From Thuidium tamariscinum (taxonomy: Eukaryota; Streptophyta; Bryopsida; Hypnales; Thuidiaceae): a DNA stretch of 64,000 bases. The notes under the pieces are model-generated. The model was not told the DNA's origin. It saw only the letters and a list, made by a program, of their open reading frames with translations, and did not search any database. Both the position numbers and the translations under genes were made by a program. Where the stretch lies: assembly GCA_947034885.2 (NCBI GenBank), contig OX344749.2, positions 31,387,501 through 31,451,500 on the forward strand, in the 5' to 3' direction. Position 1 is the first letter of the stretch. Each line of letters starts with the position of its first letter. Of the stretch, positions 51,955-63,632 are shown piece after piece.

Positions 51955-54134
51955 TCATAATCTCGCAAGATTCTCAGGGAAGTTGCAAAGCATCTGTTCA
52001 GTGTACGGATAAAGTCTATGAGAGGCTTCTGGTGAATATAGTCGTACATACTTCCGACCTACCACCTGGAGGACCACAAGGATGCAATCAAATAATTTGT
52101 TCACAAGTGCAGATGAAGGTAAACATAAAAAGAAGACTTCTTTCTAAAGCAGGTTCTCAAATTACTCTCATGCGACCAAAATTTTAACAGCTCCCAGATG
52201 CGTGCCACGTGCTGACTTAATTTGAAAAGCAAGAGTGTCCAGTGCATTCAATTCATACCTGTGCTAGAAGATTGTGGTGGGGGTCGTGATGTAAAGGAGT
52301 TATCGTTCCAACAGGGCCCAACCAGTCGTTTATGGATTGAAGGTCACCACCTCCGACGGAACAATAGTCTGGGATAACTATGTCTGCTTGCAGCTCTGGA
52401 ATCTGGGTTGATAAACCAGATAACTTCTTACAATCGCAACAACAAATTGCACCAGCAATCCACCCTGCTACCAAACATCTAATCCAAAACACCATGATTA
52501 CATCATATAAGAGTTTACAAAAACAATGTCACACGAAAGAGGAGACCAGACATAATATCTCTTGCACATTTCATACCTGCTCAAAAAGTGGGTGCTGGGC
52601 AAGATACGGCCGACTGGTGGCTTGAGCATCAGAATGACCGAGAGATCTCTCTAAAAATTGGGAAAGAGTCATCAGCTCCTGCTTCCAATCTGAAGCAAGA
52701 TAGTGTTCTCCCACCTGCCCTGATTGCCACAAGTTCAAATTACTAAGCCCAGAGGGAAATACCACAAATTATAGACTGCTTATTCCAAAACTATCAATCA
52801 AAGGGAACACACGGTCTTTCATCGGCCATGATTTCTGAAGAAGTCACCGAAGGCCCAAAAAAACCCATCAAGCAGGACGCCGATTATTTAAAAGGGGAAG
52901 AGAGCATAGAGAGAAAGACTTTGGCGTAATCAAATTCATCTTGTTCCGTCATCCGGTGAGATCCCCCACAAAAAATTGCGTCTAGTAAATAGATCGTGAA
53001 GACATGAGGAGGGAGAAAATAGTCAGAACTTACCTCTACCGGAACGGTGCGATGCCCAGCGATCTTCTGAAGATAGGTGATGTCATTCCACTTTCTCATA
53101 GCAGGCCAGTGATTCATCAAATTTGAGAGTACTACTGGTACTCCAGGCAGAAAAGAATCACGAAGAAAACTTTCCAGTGAAGGGCAGCTTCTTTTATCTA
53201 CCAAAGAGCCCCGCAAAGAGCCTGCCGGTAGAGCATTCAGCTCCTGACATTATCAGAACGTTTTCCTATCAGTGTCTTACACCTCTCACTACGACAGGTC
53301 ATCAAGAATGCTAACGAAATGTGAAAATTCACGAACAATGCCAGAAATTCTTACTATTCCAGATAAATGATAAACAGAGATATGATGATATGAAAGAGAA
53401 AATTGGGCCTTCCACATATTCGGAATACACATACGCGGTTTCACACGAGGCACGACTAGGAATATGATAGCATTCAAATTTGACAGTCAATAGCATTAAA
53501 ATGCTCCAACAACAAATTTGAAGCCTCCTAATTGAGATAGGAATTAGCTCCGCCCCTGGTCTAACTTCATCCTAAATACAAGAAAGCAAACCACATTAAA
53601 ACGCCATCAAGAAAGTGCACACCATGGGTAAAATAAAAGAAGTTTAGCACTTGCCTACACCTCATGTAGCACTTGCCCTTCTTTCTTCTTTCGCAGAAGC
53701 ACATCCGGCGATGCTACTTGCTGATGACTCCCTTGATTAGCACCATTTAACGTGCCAAGGCCCTTGGCTGTGCCTATCGCCGGCCCAATGCTGCTGAGGT
53801 AAGTGTCAATTTCCTTACGAAATCGTGGGTCCCCCATGATCACTCCAAGATCCAGAACTTTCAGAGACTCTACAGGCCAGTTGGCTCGGTGATGGCACGA
53901 CGCCAAGGACAAGCAGGAGAGAGAAAAGGCATCACGCCAAACTAAAGACACACTTTGCCAGGGCCCTGCGTGTAACTCCTCCCACGCTAACTCATATGCA
54001 GCTTCTGCAGCTTCTGCAGCTTCCTCGTCAGCCCCACGCCAGGCCTTCTTTGCAAGGCCAGCAAACACCACGCCCCCTTCATTGCGTACATGTGAAGAAA
54101 AATGACAACAAAACAAACCAGCCCTCAATCTCAA
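51955..54134 (-). pseudogene. JMJD5: JMJD5/KDM8-like JmjC protein, 3'-truncated
   Basis: A JmjC-domain oxygenase (plant JMJ30, clock and growth regulator). Exons: ~53661-54134 (YELAWEELHAGPWQSVSLVW, then VLDLGVIMG), 53034-53243 (FLPGVPVVLSNLMNHWPAM), 52577-52714 (DWKQELMTLSQFLER, YLAQHPLFEQ), 52259-52402 ([34 protein letters not shown]) and 51955-52065 (VVGRKYVRLY, LYPYTEQML). Borders and phases fit across exons two to five. The iron-binding H-x-D is present, but the last exon(s), with the distal His and the WWHYV region, are missing: homology fades after MLCN and reads to TGA at 51955-51957, directly beside the M3 exon. The first exon has three GCTTCTGCA-like repeats coding EAAEAAEAA. The start codon is uncertain. 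Confidence 0.8.
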
Positions 54135-55261
54135 TGCTCAAAGTATGCAGCCATGTAGTCATCCTAAAATACCTGAATGAATTCTGAAATGAGCATAAAA
54201 TCAATGGACATGGGATATGCAACTACGATAAAGCCCACTCAACCTGGACAGTGATTCCCACACCAGCACTCTTCACCTAAGAGGGACACTCTCTTACACA
54301 ATTCAAAGCATTGCTAACCTTACATTACAAGATGAGAATCATTCAAAATATCATTAGTTTGTTTACTAAATCTACAAAACCATTGGAACTTTACATTGTG
54401 AATTCCTGAATTCATCAACATGATTTTGTGACAAATATCTTCATTATTTTTTAGTCTTTGCAGTTCAAAGTAATAGATCCTGTAGAGGAAATAGTCTGTT
54501 TAATTTCAATTTGATTTTTTGACAAGCAAGACACATTTCATAGATTTACATATTAATAATTTTTTGAATAATTATTACATGTTAATTAAAAAGGATTAGT
54601 TTTACTTTTTGACTCGAATGGTTCTGAACTAGTCCCTGCACACCTCCACGAACAGGGATAGAACAGTGCATGTTCGATACCTGAACCGGGTGTACACAAT
54701 ACAGAATCGACTACCTCTTCAAAGACAATGACACTGCTAAATTGAAGCCCCGGATCATAGGTGATAATATAATCCCTTTCACTACAAGATTCCAAAACCA
54801 CTCCAAAATCGTATGCTCTGCAGCAAAACCTCACACACTAAACGACTAAACCTCGACTCTACCTTCTGATACACTTCACATAACCAGGAAGAACAATGCA
54901 CGTTAGACACCGAATTGACAACCTCTTTAAAACCTCCGAATCATACAAACAAATCCCTCCCACTCTAAACCCCTCCAAACTTCGAAATCCTCTATTTTGC
55001 AACCTCGCGCACCATCTTTAAAATCCTTTCGATTTCAAACCTCCACAACTAATCTCAAGCACAAAACAAAAGCTCCCCACAACATCCAAACGGGATCAAG
55101 AAAATTAAGAACAATGCAACAGAAAGAAAATTCACGCTTAGGTCAATTTCCACGCATACCTGGTGAAGAAATGCCACGACCTCCGACCCCCACCTTATGA
55201 TGCAATGCAGTGGTAAACAAGAGAACTAGTCAGCAGTTGCTCAAATGGGCAACAATCTATT
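54135..55261. other. Intergenic sequence between JMJD5 and nicastrin pieces
   Basis: No gene recognised. AT-rich at 54.35-54.6 kb. Confidence 0.6.
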
Positions 55262-55484
55262 CAATACGGTGCTATTTGTGAATCGTTTTGATGATGATAA
55301 AAACGTGGTTGGGGTGCTAGTCGCAAATGGAAGCAGCGAGGGTTTCGAGATTGGGGAATCCGATGACGTACAATTGCCGCAGGCGGAATTCGCGCCGTAT
55401 GAGAATCGGTCTTGGATTTGGAATACTGTTGGATCGGGGATGATGCAGCGTCGATTCAATTTTCCTGTGTTCCTTCTTTCTCCG
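55262..55484 (+). pseudogene. Single exon of nicastrin (gamma-secretase subunit)
   Basis: One plus-strand open segment matches plant nicastrin: NVVGVLVANGSSEGF, QAEFAPYENRSW, WNTVGSG and FPVFLLS in the family order. A good donor (CCG|GTGAGT) lies at 55485. I found no neighbouring nicastrin exons up- or downstream, so this is a gene fragment rather than a gene. The left boundary is approximate. It is in the opposite orientation to the JMJD5/M3/RecQ pieces. Confidence 0.7.
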
Positions 55485-57334
55485 GTGAGTGATGCTCCGG
55501 TTTGCTTGAATCCCTCTCTCATGCATGGTTTGGTCTTTTCATGGGACCAATCAGCAAGCTAGACTAACTGCAACTTCATGGAGTTTGAAGAGTCACAAAA
55601 TCCATGCTAACATCTCCGTATTAAATTTCAGAGCATTCTCACGACCAAAGCAGCTAGAAACTAGATGATACTGGAAAAACTTGGAGAATATGGGAACGCG
55701 CGCAGGCAGTATAGGTTTTTTCGACGAGAGATGAATACGATAAGCAGGAAAAACCACCTGTGAATATGCTGCCTACAATCTCCAAATGCAGAGTATGAGA
55801 TGATTGTCATGCTCTACACCTTGGGGCTCATCTGCTACTCAAAGAGAATCACGGCGCTTACAAGTCAGTGATAGTCTACATCACCGAAAAACGTCACGCT
55901 TCTAGCAGAAATTATTCCCACTGGAAAACAATCAATTGTAGGTCACAACGACTCACCTCGAGATTTGATTGGACAGAGGAATCCCGAATTTGCAATTCCC
56001 CAAGATCAAAACCTGTTCCACACATTTCAATCGACTTTCTCAGTACTACAAAATCGAAACAGCAAGAAATACTGTTTCGAGCAGAGCATGTGCGATCCTC
56101 CCTCTCACCCTAAAACCGTTCAAATTCCAAATTGAATCCCAACTAAACCTCTCAAACCCAATGACAGAAATTTCAACACTCCACTACTCACTCCTCTCCA
56201 ACTTCACCACTTCCAAAAATCTAGACCAAATCCGAAGAACCACTGCCTCTAGAAATAGCCCCCGCCAGAACCAAAGTCAATCACGATTTACGCGTGGGAG
56301 AAATTGTACAAAGCAAATTCTACAAGGTACGTCTAAATGGGATCTGACACAAGGGAATTCAAAGACGTACGAGTGAACCTCAATGAGGAATGTTGGCAAA
56401 GATGAAACCGCAGTTGCGATGGCGCTTGTGCCTGGGTGATGAGTACGAGGAGAAGATGGCGACTGAGGGACAAGAAGTACAAGTGGAATGGCAATGAATC
56501 TGGGAAGGGAAGGATTAACACGCGTGGAGCTCGATGGAGTGTCCGTCGCGTGCAAGTTCTTGCTAAGTTACGCTTACCCTTTGGTACTCTTTTAAAGCCA
56601 ACCTGCAAACTTCACTACCTCATTTCCTTTCCTCCTTCCTCTCACTCTCTCACAACATGCAGGTCAGAGGCTTGCTTTTCAAGTAAGACAGCTACACCAA
56701 GTTAGGGTTCCCACTTCCTCAGGGCAGCTTAGCTTCTATGGTAGCAAACGATGATGCATAGCTTCCAGCCTACACAGCCAACAAATTGTACCTCGACAGA
56801 TTTGGCGCTTCTACCCTAATGCATCTCTCGCGTCACTCCATCCGTACATTTCCTCGCATTGAGTTCAAATGTTGAATCCCAAATTGGGGCACACTACTAC
56901 TTTTTGTTGCCTGCAAAACAATGGAACAATTTCAGCACATCACCAGAATCTGTGAAACATACCAAGCTATCCACCGTATCTAAACATGCTGCTAGCACAT
57001 CACAAATCCGATGGAACAAAATGAAGACGAAAAAGATTACAATACACTATGACACACCGTTCAAGTAGTTCAATACCTGAGTCAGAGCTACATCAAGTTC
57101 CTTGACTGGTTCCACAAGCTTGCCTTGGTTCTTCGCTGATATTGACTACATAACAGCTCACGCTGCTTCTCAGCATGGATCACCATTTAAAGATTTACAG
57201 TAGAAACACTAAAGAGAGGAAAGCTGTAAAACAAAGGAGAATAGGATTCTTTCCTCAGAGCTTAACATAAATAAGGAGAGAGGAGCTGCATTGCACGGAA
57301 GACAAAGTGGCTTCTTTCATCTTCACATTGCTAC
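55485..57334. other. No gene recognised
   Basis: Several overlapping short ORFs on both strands near 55.9-56.7 kb without domains. No repeats stand out. Confidence 0.5.
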
Positions 57335-57511
57335 ATGGCGCAACAGAAACTGTCGCACAAAGCGACTACATTGTTGGAATCAGCATTGCCTTCTCTCCCC
57401 CTCCTGGACAAATCCACCTTTGCAAAAGTAACGCCAACCCTATTAACTTCTCAAATTTTGGAGACTCTCCGGAGAGAAAAATTCAAACGTGCCGAATTTG
57501 GATCAGAGGTG
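57335..57511 (+). other. Candidate first exon of an unknown gene
   Basis: An ATG at 57335 opens about 58 codons (MAQQKLSHKATTLLESALPS...) up to a donor-like GAG|GTGAGG near 57511. No domain recognised and no downstream exon found. Chance is a serious alternative. Confidence 0.2.
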
Positions 57512-58164
57512 AGGGATTAGGGTTCTTGAAATAAAGTGCCGATTTCTTGTCAATTCGCTGCGAGATTTTGTGCAATCCCTGTGACAAACGTCGCTGTGAC
57601 GTGCAAAACCTACGCATCGAAGAATTGGTTGGGGAATAAGCTTACAAGAACAAAACAAAACAAAGCGCCAACTCTACCGGTAAGAGGGACTCACAGGCTT
57701 GCACTCCATTGCTACAAAGATTACAAAGCGAACTGACCTCAATTGGAGATCAAATCCAATCAAACTTAGCTCCACCAGAGCAGTGCAGCGGGAAGCCAGC
57801 GAGTGAGCGCAATGTACCCGGAGTCCAGGAAGGCGGAATTGCGCCGCAGAGAATATTGAATCCCATCGTAGACGAAGACTGAAGTGTGCATTAGCTCCCG
57901 TCTAGCCTGAAAGCTATCCACGCAGGTATCGGTTCAGCCAGGCACGTTGCATGGAGGGACATCTACTCCTTCGACGCCATTGACATAAGCTTAAGTCACA
58001 TAAGCTTAACATTTCTGAGGCTCCTAGATAACTGGGACAGATTTGACCACCAAGGCAAGGCACATTTACCCTTAAAGTCTCAATCCTTTTCTGATTTTTT
58101 TTCACATTTTTGCTAGTATCTTTCTAAAACAATATTATTTACTGGAATTTCATGAAATTGGTCA

Positions 58165-59112
58165 TTAACCCTAAACATCCGGATGCATCTCCAAATTGAC
58201 TACTTGGGAAAAATCATTATAAAGTACTATGTAGAAGAATATTTTGCACTTGATATTCAAATAAGAGTTGTAGATTTTGAATTTCAAATTCCATCTATAC
58301 AATTCGATTCACCATTGCTATGACCAATGTTTTTCTATAAATTTTGAAAGGAAAAAATTAATCTAAATTCGATTACAAGCAAAATATTATCATTTTTTGA
58401 GTAAAACTTGTTAGAATGGATTTGAAATGAGGTTCTCTTTACATGATGATCTTTTGAATTGTTTGTGGTCTTTACATCTATGACCTCATTTTTGCAAATC
58501 CAATTTTAAACTAAAATCAATGCAATTTTTGACTTGACAAACTTCCACATTTGCAGTTGGCACTTGCTTTGCTACACATTAAATATATTATTTTCATCAA
58601 TTTTTCATTAGAATTGGAAATACCTTGAAATTCATAGAATGTGAAAGTGAAATGAAATGTGAAGCCAAAAAAACCTTAACATTCATAATATCAACCTTAC
58701 CTCTATAATATCACATTTAATACTATGTGATATCACAAAATTGAAATGGTCATTATAACTATGTAATATCACAAAATGTAGAAATGCAAAATTACAAAGG
58801 ACCTTGTGATTTTCACAGTACGATAAATTCTAGTTATACCAAATCCTACTATGAGATAGAATAAAAACTTGATGCAGTATATCCACAAATAAGATGACTT
58901 TCATCCACGCAATTATGATAAAGGAAACTTATTTTTATTTTATTCATTGTCTAGAAATTGAATGCTGATGCACTCCAAGGTTAAAGAAGGTTGTGTTATC
59001 AAGATTCAAGTATTACATTCCAGGATGAATGAGAAGTTTGTGGGACTCTACAACATTTTGAAGCCCTTTGTTCATTGTCCAGAATATGAACATCGAAGAG
59101 CTTTAGGGTTAA
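58165..59112. mobile_element. TTAA-flanked inverted-repeat element, 948 bp
   Basis: TTAA-CCCTAAACATCC on the left and GAGCTTTAGGG-TTAA on the right share an 8-bp terminal inverted repeat. Non-coding AT-rich interior. Confidence 0.6.
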
Positions 59113-59186
59113 TAATTTGCTACGGTTAAAGTCGAAATAAATTTTTAATTTTAAATTCATAATTGTTTTGAAATTTAATAATTTTC

Positions 59187-59470
59187 ATGTTGTTTTGCTA
59201 CAACTCCAATCGAATTATTTGGTCCTACTCATTATCAATGGGATCAAGGATTTTTCAACGAGAAATAGATCAAAGAATTCATTCTAGTAAAAATGAAAAT
59301 CTTAGTTTATCTAAAGCTTGGTCTCAAATTCTAAAAAAATTAGCTTTTCATGATTATATTAGTAATAATCCAACAAGAGGTGGGTTATTTAGACCAGGTG
59401 TTATGGATAATGGAGATGGAGTAGTTGTTGGATGACTATGCCATATTGTTTTTAAAGATATAGAATGACA
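59187..59470 (+). pseudogene. psbB: Plastid psbB (CP47) fragment inserted in nuclear DNA
   Basis: The sequence encodes [20 protein letters not shown], then after a one-base frame change [31 protein letters not shown] and VMDNGDG, colinear with the plastid photosystem II CP47 protein. Two TGA codons replace conserved codons (the Trp of GWLGH and a Gly near KEGH), consistent with G-to-A decay after transfer. No other plastid gene is adjacent. It lies between two TTAA-class elements. Confidence 0.85.
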
Positions 59471-59569
59471 TTCCAATTTTTAGTTGCCATATGTGTATTT
59501 TTTTTTTAACTTTTCTAGTAGTTTTGGTAGATTAAGAAGGAATTGTTAGAGTTGATATTCCATTTAGCC

Positions 59570-59645
59570 ATAGGTTGGAACCCCACAAAACAAAGCCCAT
59601 ACACTTCTTCTTGCCCATGCAACCCTCCTTGTAGAGAGCTTCAAA
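59570..59645 (+). repeat. Fragment of repeat family A
   Basis: AGCCATAGGTTGGAACCCCA followed by ACAAAGCCCAT resembles the conserved core of family A. Confidence 0.5.
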
Positions 59646-59820
59646 GTTTACTAAAGTTTAAAGTAAGCATCCAAATTCATCTAGATCTTGAAGATTTTGG
59701 TACATCAAAACCCTAACAATTCAATGCATCACTATATACCCAATTCATATATAATTAAAATATATTTGAAATATACCTCAAGTATTTCAAGTATGTGATA
59801 GCTTCCATTTTAATACCCTA

Positions 59821-60684
59821 TTAACCCTTAACGTCTTGATCCATTGTGAAATGGTCAAACTTCATATTTGAGCACAACATTGACATCTAAATTGTGTTTA
59901 AAGAACAATATTATATTTTAATCACATGAAACTATAAATTGTATATCAATACAAGAAATTTCAATTAGTTTTGTGAAAAATTGCAATTGTTATCACTTTT
60001 GTTGCAAAAAATGAATATAAATAAGTAAAAATAGAAAAAATAGTCTTAATTATTTGAAATTTTCTCAAGAGGTATAAGTAGCCATGGAAACTAGTGTGAA
60101 AATTTTTCAATTGGTTATTTTATTTTTTACAACCAAAACAAGCACAACAAAGACCTTGAAGTCAAATTCAACTATCATACCAAATTTATCCTCTTTTTTA
60201 TTGACATATAAAATTTTGATATTTTTTGCTATTGGAAAAATGAATTTTCTATTTATGCTGATTTTTTCAATTATCTTGATGTAAAAATCAAATTGTAATG
60301 ATTTTTTAAAGCTAAAGGTGGAAATAAAATGATATCAATTAGGGTATATATTAGAATAGTCTATATTTTTTGCCATAAATGAGAGATAGAATAGGAATCA
60401 TAATTTTCAATAGTTCAAATTTAAAATACATTCTTAATAAATTAAAAATAAATTAAAAACACACAATACTGTGATATTTGGATTTGAACACATTGAGCTT
60501 TCAATTGCAATAACTATTTTGATTTTTGATATTTTTCAAATTTTCAAAATTGAATAAAAAGAAAACTTGGCAAGCTTCATTTTCTTAGTTTACATCAAAT
60601 TCCAAACATTCTTAGTTTGAAAGTTACAATTGAGGTTGACCAAGGTGCATCCAAAAAGTGGATGCCTGTGCATTTAAGGGTTAA
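59821..60684. mobile_element. TTAA-flanked inverted-repeat element, 864 bp
   Basis: TTAA-CCCTTAACG at the left and ATTTAAGGG-TTAA at the right. The right end, inverted, includes GGATGCA-like sequence shared with the left end of the 58.2-kb element. Confidence 0.6.
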
Positions 60685-60998
60685 AGCATGTGGTTACAGT
60701 AGAAATATGTTAGTGATCTCCTTGGGTTTTATTGTTTTTTAAGTGATTCTCAAGGGCCCACACGTCTTGTTTATTCTTATTGAAGACTTATGTAGTCCTA
60801 AGAAGTGGCACTCTCTCTTATATTTTGCATACACCTACAGTAAATAATGACTTATTTAAAAGGGGACTATTCACCTTGCAAAATTCATGAAAAGACATAG
60901 TTTTTTTTAAATTAAAGATAAATGTTGGTGATTAATTAATTACATCGTATTGGTAATTATAATTTTTTTGGTGGGCATTTTAATATATAATATGTTAC

Positions 60999-61780
60999 TT
61001 AACCCCGAAAAACCATTTTCCTTTGAGGAACAAATGGAATTTTGGGCAGGTACCCACAAGTTCAAATTTTATCCTGATTTCTTTTTTTAAAATTTGAAGA
61101 TAGAAATGTTTATTGTCTTCATGGAAATATAATTTTTTCAATTGATGCTTAGGAATAAAAGTTGTATTCAAAATCGCTCAAAATAAGGGAGATCAGGCAA
61201 CAAAATAAATTTTGAAAATTTGAGTTTAAAGAAAAATAACTTGTAGGATTCAATTTCAAATGCAATTTTTAATATTTAAAAAAAAATTACCAGATGGTTT
61301 GTTTTTTTCCTAGAACAATTCCACCATTGGAATTAGTGCATTCTAATTCCACCTTCAAGATATTATTTAACTTTTCCTTCCATTTCATACCTACTTCTAT
61401 ATAATACTTTTTTAAAGAATAAAAATTAAGCTTTTATGTACATTTTTTCCCCTAGAGTCTGAACTCAATTATACATTTCAAAGATTTAAAGCTCAAAACT
61501 CTATAGTGCAAAAAAATAAAGTTAAGAAGGCTCAAAGTCAAAAAAATTAAACCTTACAATGTGCTAAAAAACTGGTTTTTTCCACTTTAACAAAAAAAAT
61601 CTTGCAGTCTATGTTGTTCAAAATTTGAAATTTATTCCACATGCTCTCATACTAAAAATACTATGGTTAGATTTGTAGAAAAAATAGTTTTCAAATTTTT
61701 TTATCCTTTGCTATAGAAATAGATTTTTTTTTAAATTTTTTAACAAAAAAATATGGCCTTGGTTCTCTAGGGATTATACC
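60999..61780. mobile_element. Possible degenerate TTAA-class element
   Basis: The left end is TTAA-CCCCGAAAAACCA. The right end near 61765-61780, TGGTTCTCTAGGGATTA, resembles its inverse with mutations. Confidence 0.35.
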
Positions 61781-63600
61781 TCATTATTTTCCTATAGACC
61801 CCAATCTTTTCAAGATTACACCCCATTTTTTTCCTTTAGATACTAAATTTTAAAGTATTTTTTGCATATACCATATGTATCTTGCAATGAAGTACTCTAT
61901 TTAGAATATGGGCAAAATTTTATGACAAATCACCCCATTCATGAATACATTTAAAGCTTCATATGGTAATCTATAACCCTTTTTTTTGTTATTCACATTT
62001 GTATATACTATTTTATATGTACTCTTTACATAATTTATTGTATTACGTCTAACTCTATAGTCTATATAATCATGCATGTTTCACAATTTTAAAGCACCCT
62101 ATAATAAATATAATTTTTTTTAAATTTTACATGCAATGAATATATTAGACCCTATATTTTATTATACATTGTTCCTATGTTTTTCAACAATGCTTCCCCC
62201 CGACCCCCCAAGTTGTAGTCAATTGTCAAATCTAAGAGAAGGAAGAAATATAAAATGTTATAATTATAGTAAGGTAAATTTCATCAATTGTGAGACTAAA
62301 AAATATTGCAAGTCTTAATTTTTTGTAGAAAAAATCTATTCCACCGTCATTACAAAGAAAGTGTATCTTAGTCTTATAAAGATATATCCAATTGTAACAA
62401 TGAGAAAGAAATGAATGTTGGTATTTTCTAAAGGAAAAGCCAAACTTCAATAATGAAAAGATTATTTGGATCTCCTCATCAATGATCTCATAATAGATTC
62501 AGGGTTTTTAGCCAAATGTTCATTTTTGAAAGATTTTTTATAATTTATACAAAGGACATGAAAAAATTAAGTAGAAAATGAGCGAAATTTAGCCAGTTTT
62601 GGAATCAGTACTCCTCATTCTTCTAACAGAAAAGGTCAATTGTCCTAGGAATTGCCTTAAAAAAGAAAAAAATGTGGGTGTTACTGTAATCACTTGAAGA
62701 AATTAATTACTTTATGTATTGAAATTTTGAAAAAGGCATACATGATTTTAATCTTATAAAACTAAAGTTATTTCATATAAAAAAATGTAGGTGTTACTAA
62801 TACTCAAATGTAATTATTAATAATAAAAACATGGATGTTGAGATTTGTAAAGAGACAATATTAAACTTCAAATAGTGAAAAGAATATGAATTGTGTGTTT
62901 ATTCATTTGAAGAGAATTTCTATTGTAACAAACAAAGAAATTGAAATCTTCCAATCTTATATTAAAAAAAAAATACTTACCTTTGATTTAAAAAAATATG
63001 GGTGTTCTTATTAGTGCAAGAAATATATGCAATTGTAACAAACAGTGCAAAAAATACAAATTGTGTTGTTATTCTTTTTTAGTCCTTGTATACAATTGTA
63101 GTAAAAAAAATGAGAAAATGGGATTTTCTAATCTTGTAATAAGAGAAATACTCAACTACAATGATATAAAGAATATAAGTGTCATAGATTCCCTAATGAC
63201 AATATTTAATTGAAATAATGTCATGAATAAATTAAAAAAACTCTTATTTTACAAAAAACTATTGGAATTGGAATTATAAGGAAAAAATATTTTTATCAAG
63301 TAAAGAATATGCTCAACAAAAGGAAAGAGAAAAAATATGGATGTTTACAACACATGAAAGCCTTTGTTGATGGTCATTTTATAGTCATGCTTACATCAAA
63401 GAAGACATCTCCAATAGCTTGCATAAAGTTTGCTTATTGTTTTGATGTTATGAATTGTATAGTGATTAACATTTGCTTTGATGTTATGATTGCAAACAGT
63501 AAATAACGATTTTGCTAACAGTGATGTCTTTAAAAACATCTTTATGTTTAGTATGATGTTTAAAGAAACATCCAAAGTTGTAACATAGGTCTGTCATGAT
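61781..63600. other. Very AT-rich sequence without a gene
   Basis: Short ORFs rich in Lys, Ile and Asn reflect base composition. No domains recognised. Confidence 0.7.
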
Positions 63601-63607
63601 TGCTGAT

Positions 63608-63632
63608 GTGGCATGCCACGTCAGCATACCAT
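63608..63632. repeat. Palindrome GCTGATGTGGC-AT-GCCACGTCAGC
   Basis: 11-bp arms with one mismatch. It shares the CCACGTCAG core with the elements at 37.9 and 43.9 kb, and GATGTTT-type hairpins surround it at 63.5-63.6 kb and 63.8 kb. It is probably part of a related MITE with unclear ends. Confidence 0.6.

Noticed and set aside
52080-52250. Extra exon between JMJD5 exons four and five
   Set aside because: An open stretch (LNALDTLAFQIKSARG) begins at the exon-four donor but matches no JMJD5 segment. Exon five joins directly in phase.
62136-63506. Short ORFs at the right end
   Set aside because: Lys/Ile/Asn/Phe-rich products of AT-rich sequence, without domains or splice logic.
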